Below are positions 25,410 to 33,961 of a stretch of DNA of 64,000 bases, piece after piece. This DNA comes from Flavobacterium sinopsychrotolerans (lineage in GTDB: Bacteria; Bacteroidota; Bacteroidia; Flavobacteriales; Flavobacteriaceae). The notes beneath the pieces are model-generated. The model was not told where the DNA came from and did not search any database. It saw nothing but the letters and a program-made list of their open reading frames with translations. Numbering within the stretch: position 1 is the first letter of the stretch; each line of letters begins with the position of its first letter. The stretch lies in assembly GCF_900110375.1 (NCBI RefSeq), contig NZ_FODN01000003.1, positions 124,001-188,000 of the forward strand. Reading direction: 5' to 3'. The translations under genes and the position numbers were made by a program.

Positions 25410-26243
25410 TTATGGTTTTTGTTTTTTCATTTCTTTTTCGATCATATCATAAAACTGATCTATTTTTGGTAAAACTACAATACGCGTTCTTCTGTTACGA
25501 GCTTTATTTTCAGCAGAATCATTTTCAACCAAAGGAATATAAGAACTTCTTCCTGCCGCGATTAACTGTGCTGGATTTACACTTAATTGATCTGTCAATA
25601 CACGAATAATAGAAGTAGAACGTTTTACACTTAAATCCCAGTTGTCTAGTAAAACTCCTTTACCATTGTATGGAACATTATCGGTATGACCTTCAACCAT
25701 ACATTCAAAATCAGGTTTGTCATTTACTACTTTTGCAACTTTGGCTAAAACACTTTTTGCTTTGTCTGTTACTTCATAGCTTCCGCTTTTGAATAATAAC
25801 TTGTCAGCAATTGAGATAAATACAACTCCTTTTTCAACATTTATTTCAATATCTGGATCCGAGATTCCTACTGAACTTTTCAAACTAGTTACTAAAGCCA
25901 ATGTTACACTGTCTTTTTTAGTTAATGCATCTTGCATTCTACTAATTTTTAAATCTTTTTCTTTTATAGATTCTAAAGCTTTCTCAATATTTTCGGCCCC
26001 TTTAGTAGATAATATCGTCATATCTTTTGAGGTACTGATTAAACCCTGATTTTGTTCTTTCAAACCAGCAACAGTTGCAGTTAATCCTGCTTTTTCTTCT
26101 AAGCAAGAATTTAATTTTACAGTAGCTGTATTTAATAAATCTTGAGTTTCTTTGTTTCTGGCTTCTAAATCAGTGTATTTCTTTTTAGAGACACACGAAG
26201 TTAATAAAGCCAATACTGATAATGCAATAACTATTTTTTTCAT
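25410..26243 (-). CDS. OmpA/MotB-domain lipoprotein
   Basis: The signal peptide ends in a lipobox (LLTSC). Residues ~25-120 form a coiled coil, and the C-terminal ~130 residues are an OmpA-like peptidoglycan-binding domain with VEGHTDN and NKARNRRTRIVV. It probably anchors the outer membrane to the cell wall, as peptidoglycan-associated lipoproteins do; the coiled coil resembles the YiaD/MotB-like group. Promoter box at 26276-26283. Confidence 0.9.
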   Translation of the reverse strand: MKKIVIALSVLALLTSCVSKKKYTDLEARNKETQDLLNTATVKLNSCLEEKAGLTATVAGLKEQNQGLISTSKDMTILSTKGAENIEKALESIKEKDLKISRMQDALTKKDSVTLALVTSLKSSVGISDPDIEINVEKGVVFISIADKLLFKSGSYEVTDKAKSVLAKVAKVVNDKPDFECMVEGHTDNVPYNGKGVLLDNWDLSVKRSTSIIRVLTDQLSVNPAQLIAAGRSSYIPLVENDSAENKARNRRTRIVVLPKIDQFYDMIEKEMKKQKP

Positions 26244-26275
26244 AAGTTGTATTAATTTGATTAAAATGTTAATGA

Positions 26276-26283
26276 CAAAGTTA
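26276..26283 (-). promoter_or_regulatory. -7 box of the OmpA-lipoprotein gene
   Basis: TAACTTTG on the minus strand matches TAnnTTTG, in the gap between the glycosyltransferase stop and the OmpA start. Confidence 0.5.
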
Positions 26284-26295
26284 GTTTTTTAAAAT

Positions 26296-27297
26296 TTATT
26301 TAATTCCAAATAAATCGTTAAAAACACTGATTTTCTTAATAAAATAGAAGTAAACGATGCTTTTGGTATTATAGTATTTAGCATTTTGAAAATTACTTCT
26401 TTTTTTATAAGTGATAGAAAAAAGGGTGTAAAACGCACCGTGAGCTTTTAATATTGCCCAAAAATGCTTGAACTTTCCTTGAGTTAAAAATTGAATTCCT
26501 GCAATTCCATCTAAAATCATTCTGCCTAAAAGTATCGTGTATAATTTTTCTTTAGGAAGGTTTTTGGTAAGCATCAATAGGGAGTTTCTAAAATTTAAGT
26601 AAGTTTTCATTGGATGGCCTTGCTGTAAAGTGGCACCTCCTACATGATAAACTACCGATCCAGAATTGTATTTTATTTTATATCCTTTATTAAAGGCACG
26701 CCAACACAAATCAATTTCTTCCTGATGTGCAAAAAAATCATCATCAAAACCATGTAATGTTTTATAAACTGAACTTCGGATAAAAAAACAAGCTCCTGAA
26801 GCCCAAAATATCTCACAATTATCCTCATACTGTCTAGTATCTTTTTCTAAAGTATCAAAAATTCGACCACGACAATAAGGGTATCCGTATTGATCAATAA
26901 ATCCACCGGCAGCACCAGCATATTCAAAGTATTCTTTGCGTTTATAATCTAATATTTTGGGTTGGATGATAGCAGTTTTTGGTTCGTTTTCGAAAGTTTT
27001 AAGAATAGGTTGCAACCAATTCTCTGTTACTTCAATATCAGAGTTTACTAGTGCATATATTTCTGCATCAATGTGTTTTAGGGCTTCATTATATCCACTG
27101 GCAAAACCAAGGTTACTGTCGTTTTTTACAATTTTGATCGAAGGGAAAAAAACTTTGATGTAGGAAATAGAATCATCAGTAGAAGCATTATCAGCCACAT
27201 AAATTGTAGCTTCCGGAGAATATTGTACAACAGAGGGCAAAAATTTTTCTAATAATAGTATTCCATTCCAATTGAGTATGACAACTGCTAATTTCAT
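26296..27297 (-). CDS. Family 2 glycosyltransferase
   Basis: The 333-residue protein starts with VVILNWNG and the nucleotide-sugar motif VADNASTDDS, then ALVNSDIEV (DxD-like) and WASGACFFIR, with FAHQEEIDLCWRAFNKGY as the family acceptor-site motif. C-terminal hydrophobic stretches suggest membrane association. It probably adds a sugar to a cell-surface polysaccharide, but sugar and acceptor are unknown. It abuts the upstream small gene with no gap, so they are co-transcribed. Confidence 0.9.
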   Translation of the reverse strand: MKLAVVILNWNGILLLEKFLPSVVQYSPEATIYVADNASTDDSISYIKVFFPSIKIVKNDSNLGFASGYNEALKHIDAEIYALVNSDIEVTENWLQPILKTFENEPKTAIIQPKILDYKRKEYFEYAGAAGGFIDQYGYPYCRGRIFDTLEKDTRQYEDNCEIFWASGACFFIRSSVYKTLHGFDDDFFAHQEEIDLCWRAFNKGYKIKYNSGSVVYHVGGATLQQGHPMKTYLNFRNSLLMLTKNLPKEKLYTILLGRMILDGIAGIQFLTQGKFKHFWAILKAHGAFYTLFSITYKKRSNFQNAKYYNTKSIVYFYFIKKISVFNDLFGIK

Positions 27298-27747
27298 TTA
27301 GATTATTTTATACATTGGCAATTCGGGGAGGAATTGATATTTTTCATTTTCAAAATCCATTTGGCAAAAGTAATGATTCAATCCATTGGTTACCATCAAA
27401 AATTCGGACTTCATCGTCATATTGTATCTTGCAATTTGGTCAAATGTCGCTTGTGCAATTTTTACTTCAGGCGCTTTGCATTCGATTAAAATGAAAATAG
27501 AGCCATCAGGATTGAAAACCACGACATCGTATCTTTTACGCAAGCCGTTGATTTTTAAAACCTTCTCTACATTAATCAATGATTTTGGGTATTTTTTTTC
27601 TTCCAATAAAAATTGGACTACATGCTGACGAACCCATTCTTCGGGAGTAAGAATGATAAATTTTTTCCTGATTTCATCAAAAATGGAGACTTTATTTTCG
27701 CTATTTTTGAACCGAAAGTTATAAAGTTGAAAATTTAGTTTTTGCAT
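27298..27747 (-). CDS. HsdR N-terminal-like PD-(D/E)XK nuclease domain protein
   Basis: The 149-residue protein resembles the HSDR_N nuclease domain alone, with motif II/III residues in RYDVVVFNPDGS and FILIECKAP (D...ExK) and a C-terminal Gln-rich helix. Such stand-alone domains are common in Bacteroidota and often annotated as type I restriction R subunits. There is no helicase domain and no modification or specificity gene nearby, so this is not a restriction system. Its role is unknown. Its promoter box ends just 5 nt upstream of the start. Confidence 0.75.
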   Translation of the reverse strand: MQKLNFQLYNFRFKNSENKVSIFDEIRKKFIILTPEEWVRQHVVQFLLEEKKYPKSLINVEKVLKINGLRKRYDVVVFNPDGSIFILIECKAPEVKIAQATFDQIARYNMTMKSEFLMVTNGLNHYFCQMDFENEKYQFLPELPMYKII

Positions 27748-27751
27748 AAAG

Positions 27752-27759
27752 CAAAAGTA
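27752..27759 (-). promoter_or_regulatory. -7 box of the HsdR-N-like gene
   Basis: TACTTTTG on the minus strand matches TAnnTTTG and lies 5 nt from the ATG at 27747, suggesting a nearly leaderless transcript. Confidence 0.5.
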
Positions 27760-27765
27760 TTAAAT

Positions 27766-27830
27766 AAGTTTAAAGTTTAAAGTTTAAAGTTTCATTCGAG
27801 GCAACAAACTTTAAACTTAAAACTTTAAAC
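27766..27830. repeat. AAGTTTA tandem repeat forming a long inverted repeat
   Basis: Left arm 27766-27792 is built of AAGTTTA units and right arm 27806-27830 of the reverse complement, around a 13-nt loop. It lies between two divergent genes. A half-copy occurs at 37391-37412. Confidence 0.6.
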
Positions 27831-27838
27831 AAAAAGGA

Positions 27839-28843
27839 ATGGACGAGGTTATAAAAATTGTAAATGATATAAAAAGCGGGAACATCAAACCAATCTATTT
27901 TTTGATGGGTGAAGAACCGTATTATATTGATAAACTATCAGATTATATTGAGGAAAAAGTCTTATCCGAAGAAGAAAAAGGCTTCAATCAAACCGTTTTA
28001 TACGGAAGAGACGTTTCTATTGAAGATATTATTTCGACTGCAAAACGCTATCCAATGATGGCAGAACGTCAAGTGGTCATCGTAAAAGAAGCACAGGATT
28101 TAATCAGAACCATAGATAAACTGGAAAGCTACGCTGAAAACCCAATGACAACAACAGTTTTAGTTTTTTGCTATAAATACAAAACGCTTGACAAACGTAA
28201 AAAAGTAACCAAATTGTTAGCGAAAAACGGTATCGTTTATGAAAGCAAGAAACTATATGAGAACCAAGTAGGAGAGTGGATTAAACGCGTTTTGTCAGGC
28301 AAAAAATATTCCATTGAGCCCAAAGCAAATGCTATGTTGGTAGAATTTCTTGGGACAGATTTGAGTAAAATAAACAATGAACTGGAAAAATTACAAATTA
28401 TTTTGCCAGTAGGAAGCACCATAACTCCCAAGCATATTGAGGAAAATATAGGGTTTAGCAAGGATTTTAATGTATTTGAATTACGAAAAGCTCTTGGCGA
28501 ACGCAACCAGTTAAAAGCTTATACGATTGCGGAAAACTTTGCACAAAATCCAAAAGACAATCCAATGGTGGTAACTACAAGTTTGGTTTTTGGATTTTTT
28601 ATCCAATTACTGAAATACCATGGTTTGAAGGACAGAAATCCAAAAAATGTGGCTGCAGTATTGGGCGTAAATCCATTCTTTTTGAAAGAATATGATGTGG
28701 CTTTGAAAAACTATCCGATGAAAAAAGTGAGTCAAATTGTTGCGGCTTTAAGAGATATTGATGTGAAAAGTAAAGGTGTTGGCGCTAATGCAATGTCTCA
28801 ATCCGATTTGTTACGAGAAATGCTTTATAAAATATTTAATTAA
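27839..28843 (+). CDS. holA: DNA polymerase III delta subunit
   Basis: This 334-residue protein matches HolA: PIYFLMGEEPYYIDKL, then PMMAERQVVIVKEAQDL, GTDLSKINNELEKL and the C-terminal helical collar. It opens the sliding clamp within the clamp-loader complex. Its partner subunit gene dnaX is also in this window (21381-23116). It is the first plus-strand gene after a long repeat. Confidence 0.92.
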   Translation: MDEVIKIVNDIKSGNIKPIYFLMGEEPYYIDKLSDYIEEKVLSEEEKGFNQTVLYGRDVSIEDIISTAKRYPMMAERQVVIVKEAQDLIRTIDKLESYAENPMTTTVLVFCYKYKTLDKRKKVTKLLAKNGIVYESKKLYENQVGEWIKRVLSGKKYSIEPKANAMLVEFLGTDLSKINNELEKLQIILPVGSTITPKHIEENIGFSKDFNVFELRKALGERNQLKAYTIAENFAQNPKDNPMVVTTSLVFGFFIQLLKYHGLKDRNPKNVAAVLGVNPFFLKEYDVALKNYPMKKVSQIVAALRDIDVKSKGVGANAMSQSDLLREMLYKIFN

Positions 28844-28871
28844 AGGACAAAAATTTCCGATATTTGCACTC

Positions 28872-28896
28872 CCATTCCGAGACTTCGGAATTGGGT
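28872..28896 (+). promoter_or_regulatory. Hairpin between holA and the 60-aa membrane protein
   Basis: CCATTCCGA and TCGGAATTGG form a strong stem-loop just after the holA stop, but without a T-tract. It may stabilise the end of the holA mRNA or lie in the leader of the next gene. Confidence 0.35.
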
Positions 28897-28919
28897 TATT
28901 AAAAATAAATACCACAATT

Positions 28920-29102
28920 ATGGGAATGAATAAAAACACTATTTTAGGTTGGGCTACTTTGATAATGATTGTAATGGGTTTATTGCTTATCGCATTAGGC
29001 GCTTTTAGATATGATGACGTAGCTGGCTGGGGATTTGCAGCAGTAGGTGTTGGTTTTTTGGCTAATGCTTGGGTGTTTAGTTCGCTTAAAGGCAGACTGT
29101 AG
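28920..29102 (+). CDS. Small two-helix membrane protein (60 aa, CAL67264-like)
   Basis: The short frame from ATG 28920 encodes two membrane helices (LGWATLIMIVMGLLLI and GWGFAAVGVGFLANAW) separated by FRYDDVAG. It matches a small conserved flavobacterial membrane family annotated after CAL67264. The long upstream extension overlaps holA and the hairpin and is not real. Function unknown. Confidence 0.75.
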   Translation: MGMNKNTILGWATLIMIVMGLLLIALGAFRYDDVAGWGFAAVGVGFLANAWVFSSLKGRL

Positions 29103-29173
29103 TAGTTGTTTTAAATGTGGATTCTAGACTGAAAGTGAAAATTGATAATGTAATTTTAAATTAAAAAATAAAG

Positions 29174-30868
29174 ATGGCAGACGATAAAAAAGTGATATTC
29201 TCAATGTCAAAATTGAGTAAAACATATCAAGGAGCAGATAAACCGGTACTTAAAAACATCTATTTGAGTTTTTTTTATGGAGCTAAAATTGGTATTTTAG
29301 GTTTAAATGGTTCTGGAAAATCTTCCTTATTGAAAATTATTGCTGGTGTTGATAAAAACTATCAAGGTGATGTAGTTTTTGCACCTGGTTACACAGTAGG
29401 TTATTTAGAACAAGAGCCTATTTTAGATGACAGTAAAACGGTTATTGAAATTGTAAGAGAAGGAGTTGCTGAAACAATGGCTGTTCTAGATGAATTCAAT
29501 AAAATTAATGACAGTTTTGGTTTGCCGGAAGTCTATGAAAATGCCGATAAAATGGAGCAATTGATGGATCGTCAAGCGCTTTTGCAAGATAAAATTGATG
29601 CATTGGGAGCGTGGGAAATCGATACCAAACTGGAAATTGCCATGGATGCGTTGCGAACTCCGGAAGGCGATACACCAATCAAGAATTTATCTGGTGGTGA
29701 GCGTCGTCGTGTAGCTTTATGTCGTTTGTTGTTACAACAACCTGATGTATTGCTTCTGGATGAGCCTACGAATCACTTGGATGCGGAAAGTGTACTTTGG
29801 TTAGAACAACATTTAGCACAATATGCAGGAACTGTAATTGCAGTAACACACGATAGGTATTTCTTGGATAATGTTGCCGGTTGGATTTTAGAATTGGATA
29901 GAGGTGAAGGAATTCCTTGGAAAGGGAATTATTCTTCTTGGTTGGACCAAAAATCAAGTCGTATGGCATTAGAAGAAAAAGTAGCTTCGAAACGCAGAAA
30001 AAACTTAGAACGTGAGTTGGACTGGGTTCGTCAAGGTGTCAAAGGGCGTCAAACGAAACAAAAAGCACGTTTGCAGAACTACGATAAATTATTGAATGAA
30101 GACCAAAAACAATTAGACGAAAATCTGGAAATTTATATTCCAAATGGTCCACGTTTAGGAACGAATGTAATTGAAGCCAAAAATGTTGCTAAAGCTTTTG
30201 GAGATAAATTGTTATATGATAATTTAAATTTCACTTTGCCACAAGCAGGAATTGTTGGGATTATTGGACCAAATGGTGCTGGTAAATCAACTATTTTCAA
30301 AATGATCATGGGCGAAGAGAAGCCAGATGCAGGAGAATTTTTAATTGGAGACACTGTAAAAATCGCTTATGTAGATCAAGCACATTCCAACATAGATCCT
30401 AATAAATCAATTTGGGAAAACTTTGCTGACGGTCAGGAATTGATCATGATGGGCGGAAAGCAAGTAAATTCAAGAGCTTATTTGTCACGTTTTAATTTTG
30501 GTGGAGGAGAACAAAACAAGAAAGTTTCTATGCTTTCTGGAGGAGAACGTAACCGTTTGCACCTTGCGATGACTTTAAAAGAAGAAGGAAACGTACTTTT
30601 GCTGGATGAGCCTACGAATGATTTGGATATTAATACACTTCGTGCATTAGAAGAAGGTTTGGAGAGTTTTGCAGGTTGTGCGGTAGTTATTTCTCACGAC
30701 AGATGGTTCTTAGATAGAATTTGTACGCATATTCTAGCTTTTGAAGGTAACTCTGAAGTGTATTGTTTTGAAGGTGGTTTTTCTGAATACGAAGAAAACA
30801 AGAAAAAACGTTTGGGTGGTGATTTAACGCCAAAACGATTGAAATACAGAAAATTAATTAGAAGTTAA
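29174..30868 (+). CDS. ettA: ABC-F translation factor EttA
   Basis: Two ABC ATPase domains are joined by a charged linker. Domain 1 has Walker A GLNGSGKSS, signature NLSGGERRR and Walker B VLLLDEPTNHLD; domain 2 has GPNGAGKST, LSGGERNR and VLLLDEPTNDLD. No membrane helices occur, so it is an ABC-F protein; length and sequence match EttA, which gates ribosomes entering elongation according to ATP level. It is followed by a terminator. Confidence 0.93.
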   Translation: MADDKKVIFSMSKLSKTYQGADKPVLKNIYLSFFYGAKIGILGLNGSGKSSLLKIIAGVDKNYQGDVVFAPGYTVGYLEQEPILDDSKTVIEIVREGVAETMAVLDEFNKINDSFGLPEVYENADKMEQLMDRQALLQDKIDALGAWEIDTKLEIAMDALRTPEGDTPIKNLSGGERRRVALCRLLLQQPDVLLLDEPTNHLDAESVLWLEQHLAQYAGTVIAVTHDRYFLDNVAGWILELDRGEGIPWKGNYSSWLDQKSSRMALEEKVASKRRKNLERELDWVRQGVKGRQTKQKARLQNYDKLLNEDQKQLDENLEIYIPNGPRLGTNVIEAKNVAKAFGDKLLYDNLNFTLPQAGIVGIIGPNGAGKSTIFKMIMGEEKPDAGEFLIGDTVKIAYVDQAHSNIDPNKSIWENFADGQELIMMGGKQVNSRAYLSRFNFGGGEQNKKVSMLSGGERNRLHLAMTLKEEGNVLLLDEPTNDLDINTLRALEEGLESFAGCAVVISHDRWFLDRICTHILAFEGNSEVYCFEGGFSEYEENKKKRLGGDLTPKRLKYRKLIRS

Positions 30869-30895
30869 TTCATTCTAATTGTCTTAATAATAGCA

Positions 30896-30926
30896 AGAGG
30901 GTGTCCATTGGTCATCCTCTTTTTTT
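30896..30926 (+). terminator. Terminator after ettA
   Basis: An 8-bp stem (AGAGGGTG/CATCCTCT with one G-U) with a T7 tail follows the ettA stop by 28 nt. Confidence 0.75.
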
Positions 30927-30929
30927 GTG

Positions 30930-31061
30930 CTATTTTTTTATTTTTTTGTCGGAATTCATCATAATCAAAACTGCGGCAACCAGTCCTATGATTACTAACC
31001 CGAATACAACAACCATTATAAAAGTTCCGTTATCCCAAGAAAAAAGTGTAGTGTCTTTCAT
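30930..31061 (-). CDS. Small single-helix membrane protein (43 aa)
   Basis: A 43-codon frame on the minus strand from ATG 31061 to TAG 30930 encodes a short N-terminus (MKDTTLFSWDNG), one long membrane helix (IMVVVFGLVIIGLVAAVLIM) and a Lys-rich end (DKKIKK), a plausible inner-membrane microprotein. It is too short for standard gene callers. The charge bias predicts the C-terminus inside. Function unknown. Confidence 0.65.
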   Translation of the reverse strand: MKDTTLFSWDNGTFIMVVVFGLVIIGLVAAVLIMMNSDKKIKK

Positions 31062-31139
31062 GATTAATTAAATTTTAAGATTGTCCAAATATATTATTCT
31101 TACAAAATAAAAGGCATGATAATTATCATAATTGGGCAT

Positions 31140-31556
31140 TTATTCTAAAAATTTACCTTGTAGCTCCTTTGTAGGGATCAGACAAGTTTCCTTTTTTCCA
31201 TACCATTTGTATCGGTTCTTAGCGATATAATCGTAAATATAGTTATTAAAAGAAGTCGGTAATATTGAAAATAGTGAGGCAAAATAGAATATTCCACCCA
31301 AATTTTTTGCAATCTCTAAAGCTGCTTCTGATTTGTAGTAGTAAGCAAAACCAGGCTGGTACAAAATAATACTATCTATTTTTTGTGCATCAATTCCCAA
31401 GTGTTGGATAATTTTTTGACCCAAATCAGATTGTAAGGCAACGAACCTAAAAACATCTTTTGCATCATGTTTAATAATCATTTGTACTGCCGAATCACAC
31501 AGATTGCAAACGCCGTCAAAGAGGATTATTTTTTTATCTCTAGGAATATTGAGCAT
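31140..31556 (-). CDS. DCC-family (DUF393) thiol-disulfide oxidoreductase-like protein
   Basis: The opening IILFDGVCNLCDSAV carries the DxxCxxC signature of the DUF393/DCC family, a thioredoxin-like fold, followed by RFVALQSDLGQKI typical of it. The 138-residue length fits. A redox role is inferred from the CxxC; no substrate is known. It is monocistronic. Confidence 0.88.
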   Translation of the reverse strand: MLNIPRDKKIILFDGVCNLCDSAVQMIIKHDAKDVFRFVALQSDLGQKIIQHLGIDAQKIDSIILYQPGFAYYYKSEAALEIAKNLGGIFYFASLFSILPTSFNNYIYDYIAKNRYKWYGKKETCLIPTKELQGKFLE

Positions 31557-31624
31557 AATTTAAAATTTAAAATTCAACCGGATTGAGATTTCTCCTTCGT
31601 CGAAATGACAAAACATGAGATGAG

Positions 31625-31648
31625 ACTGAAAACTGCAAACTGAATACT
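31625..31648. repeat. CAGT/CTGA-type intergenic repeat
   Basis: GACTGAAAACTGCAAACTGAATAC belongs to the same degenerate repeat family as at 11910, 37424 and 55107. Just left, 31583-31611 holds another recurrent flavobacterial string (GAGATTTCTCCTTCGTCGAA). Confidence 0.4.
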
Positions 31649-31649
31649 T

Positions 31650-33815
31650 TTATTTTTTTCCCGCTTCAACAAATTCCAGTGCTTCCAGACTTACTTTTGA
31701 AGTAAATACACCATAGTTTACAGTTGCTTTGTTTTTTTCAATAGAATCAATGGTTCCCACTGCTTTTCCGTCCAACATTCGTACGCGATCGCCTACTTTT
31801 AGGATTGGTTTTGGTTTTTCAACCACTACTTTTAATTTCTTCTCTTTCTTTTCTTTTCTTATTTCTTCAACCTGAACGGTCACTTCTTGAATGACTTCTT
31901 TTTTCTTTTCAATCAGTGCTTTTGTCTCTTTAGTTGTGGCTTTCTTGCGCTTTGAATTTTCGATTTCAATGATTTTCAAAAACTCACCAAGGAGTTCTTT
32001 CTTGTTCTTATTGTTGAAATATTTCTCCGAAATGTCTTCAATTTTTTGACCAATGTAAATTGTTTTCTGGTTGCTGTCGTATAATTCTTGATAGCTTTCC
32101 AGTTTTTGTTTGATTTTTACATTAATGGTTTCCATTTTCTTGCCTTCTTCACGTGCTTTTGTTTCCTCTTCTTTCAGCGTTTGCGAAGTTTTCTCCATTT
32201 TAGAACGTTCTTTCTGAAGGGTTGCAATCGTTTTATCAAAACGCACTTTACCCACTTCAATTTTCTTTTTCGCCCGATTGATTAAACTGAAAGGAATTCC
32301 ATTTTTTAAAGCTACTTCAAAGGTGAAGGAACTTCCTGCTTGACCTAAAACTAATTTGTACAATGGCTCTAATGTTTTTTCATCAAAAAGCATATTGGCA
32401 TTGGTAGCAAAAGGCAATTCGTTGGCCAGAATTTTTAAGTTTGAATAATGCGTTGTAATAATCCCGAAAGCTTCTCGATGGTAGAATTCTTCTAAGAAAA
32501 TTTCGGCTAAAGCACCTCCTAATTCTGGATCAGAACCGGTACCAAATTCATCAATAAGGAACATGGTTTTTCTATTGCACTTCTTTAAAAAGTAGTTCAT
32601 GTTCTTTAATCGGTAACTGTATGTACTTAGATGATTTTCAATAGATTGATTATCTCCGATGTCTGTTAAAATTCGATCAAATAAAAACGTTTCACTGCGT
32701 TCGTGCACCGGAATCAACATTCCGGATTGCAGCATTAATTGCAGTAGTCCTACGGTTTTTAACGAAATAGTTTTACCTCCCGCATTTGGCCCTGAAATCA
32801 CTATGATTCTACTTTCCTGACTCAATTCAATAGTTTGCGGATGCGTAATTTCGTTTTTTTGTTTGTTGTTCAAATACAGAATTGGATGGAAGGCATCTCT
32901 AAAATAAAGGCGGCGTTCCTCTGTAATTGTTGGCAAAATTCCATTGATTTTATTGGCATATTTTGCTTTCGCAGCAATTACATCAATATCACTAAGAAAA
33001 TCCTGATATTTGATTAAAAGCGGTAAATATGGGCGAATATAATTAGATAACTGTTTTAAAATTCGGGTGATTTCTTCTTTCTCTTCGTATTCAAGATTAC
33101 TCAATTCACGGGAATATTGTAAAGTAGCTTCGGGTTCAATATAAGCAATACTTCCTGTCTTGGAACTGCCCAAAATAGATCCTTTGACTTTACGGCGATA
33201 CATCGCTAAAACTGCTAAAACGCGTCGATTTTGAACAAAACTTTCTTTGATATCATCTAAATATCCTAAAGCATTGTATTGTGTCAATGCTGTGCCAAAA
33301 CTTTGATTGACTTTTCCGCGAACAACATTCATACTGCGACGGATGTTCAATAAATCCGGGGAGGCATTGTCTTTAATTTCGCCATATTTATCGACTACTT
33401 CGTCCACCATCGTGATGATTTCTTTGGTCAGTTCGACTTGGTTTGCTCTTGCGTTTATATTTGGATAATAATCCTCGAATTTTCTCAAAAAACTCAACAG
33501 GAAATTTACCGTTGAAGAAATGGTAGCGATTTTTCTAAAACTGCCTACTTCCAAGAAACTGTCTTCGATGGCCAGAAATTTTATTTCATGCGTGATAGCA
33601 TCAAAACCATGATTGGGAATGGCATTGTTATTTTGGAAAGACGAAACATATTCTGAGGTTTGCATTAATGCTTGCATCAACGTTTCCTTGTCTTTAAAAG
33701 GGGTTATTTCTAATGCTTTTTGTTTTCCAATGTCAGTATTACAAATGGTCGAAATAGTTTCGAGAACCGTTGGAAATTGTAAATCTTGTAATGTTTTTTC
33801 AGTGATGGATATCAT
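31650..33815 (-). CDS. mutS2: MutS2 family ATPase
   Basis: The 721-residue protein has the MutS core with Walker A SGPNAGGKT, signature DIGDNQSIENHLSTY, Walker B LIDEFGTGSDP and TTHYSNLK, followed by a long charged coiled coil and a KOW-like end (VGDRVRMLDGKAVGTI). No MutS mismatch-reading domain is present. The C-terminal Smr nuclease domain of Bacillus MutS2 is missing. MutS2 proteins act on recombination intermediates or on collided ribosomes. A promoter box is at 33839-33846. Confidence 0.93.
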   Translation of the reverse strand: MISITEKTLQDLQFPTVLETISTICNTDIGKQKALEITPFKDKETLMQALMQTSEYVSSFQNNNAIPNHGFDAITHEIKFLAIEDSFLEVGSFRKIATISSTVNFLLSFLRKFEDYYPNINARANQVELTKEIITMVDEVVDKYGEIKDNASPDLLNIRRSMNVVRGKVNQSFGTALTQYNALGYLDDIKESFVQNRRVLAVLAMYRRKVKGSILGSSKTGSIAYIEPEATLQYSRELSNLEYEEKEEITRILKQLSNYIRPYLPLLIKYQDFLSDIDVIAAKAKYANKINGILPTITEERRLYFRDAFHPILYLNNKQKNEITHPQTIELSQESRIIVISGPNAGGKTISLKTVGLLQLMLQSGMLIPVHERSETFLFDRILTDIGDNQSIENHLSTYSYRLKNMNYFLKKCNRKTMFLIDEFGTGSDPELGGALAEIFLEEFYHREAFGIITTHYSNLKILANELPFATNANMLFDEKTLEPLYKLVLGQAGSSFTFEVALKNGIPFSLINRAKKKIEVGKVRFDKTIATLQKERSKMEKTSQTLKEEETKAREEGKKMETINVKIKQKLESYQELYDSNQKTIYIGQKIEDISEKYFNNKNKKELLGEFLKIIEIENSKRKKATTKETKALIEKKKEVIQEVTVQVEEIRKEKKEKKLKVVVEKPKPILKVGDRVRMLDGKAVGTIDSIEKNKATVNYGVFTSKVSLEALEFVEAGKK

Positions 33816-33838
33816 TTATCGTATAATTCTTTTCAACA

Positions 33839-33846
33839 CAAAAATA
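33839..33846 (-). promoter_or_regulatory. -7 box of mutS2
   Basis: TATTTTTG on the minus strand matches TAnnTTTG, 24 nt before the ATG. Confidence 0.5.
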
Positions 33847-33936
33847 GCTAATAGTTAAGACTATTTAACAGACTTTCACAAAGAATTAATGAATGTTTAT
33901 TATCCTTTTTATGATTCAAAAAAAATATTCTCTCTG

Positions 33937-33944
33937 TATCTTTG
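33937..33944 (+). promoter_or_regulatory. -7 box of ung
   Basis: TATCTTTG matches TAnnTTTG, 17 nt before the ATG at 33962. Confidence 0.6.
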
Positions 33945-33961
33945 CTTTCTAATATTTAACT

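Noticed and set aside
27298..27747. Type I restriction system
   Set aside because: Only the HsdR N-terminal nuclease-like domain is present; helicase, methylase and specificity genes are missing.
27766..27830. Repeats resembling a CRISPR array
   Set aside because: The units are 7 nt and have no unique spacers; they form one inverted repeat, and there are no cas genes.
28776..28919. N-terminal extension of the 60-aa membrane protein
   Set aside because: It overlaps holA and a hairpin and encodes no conserved sequence; ATG 28920 gives the known small family.
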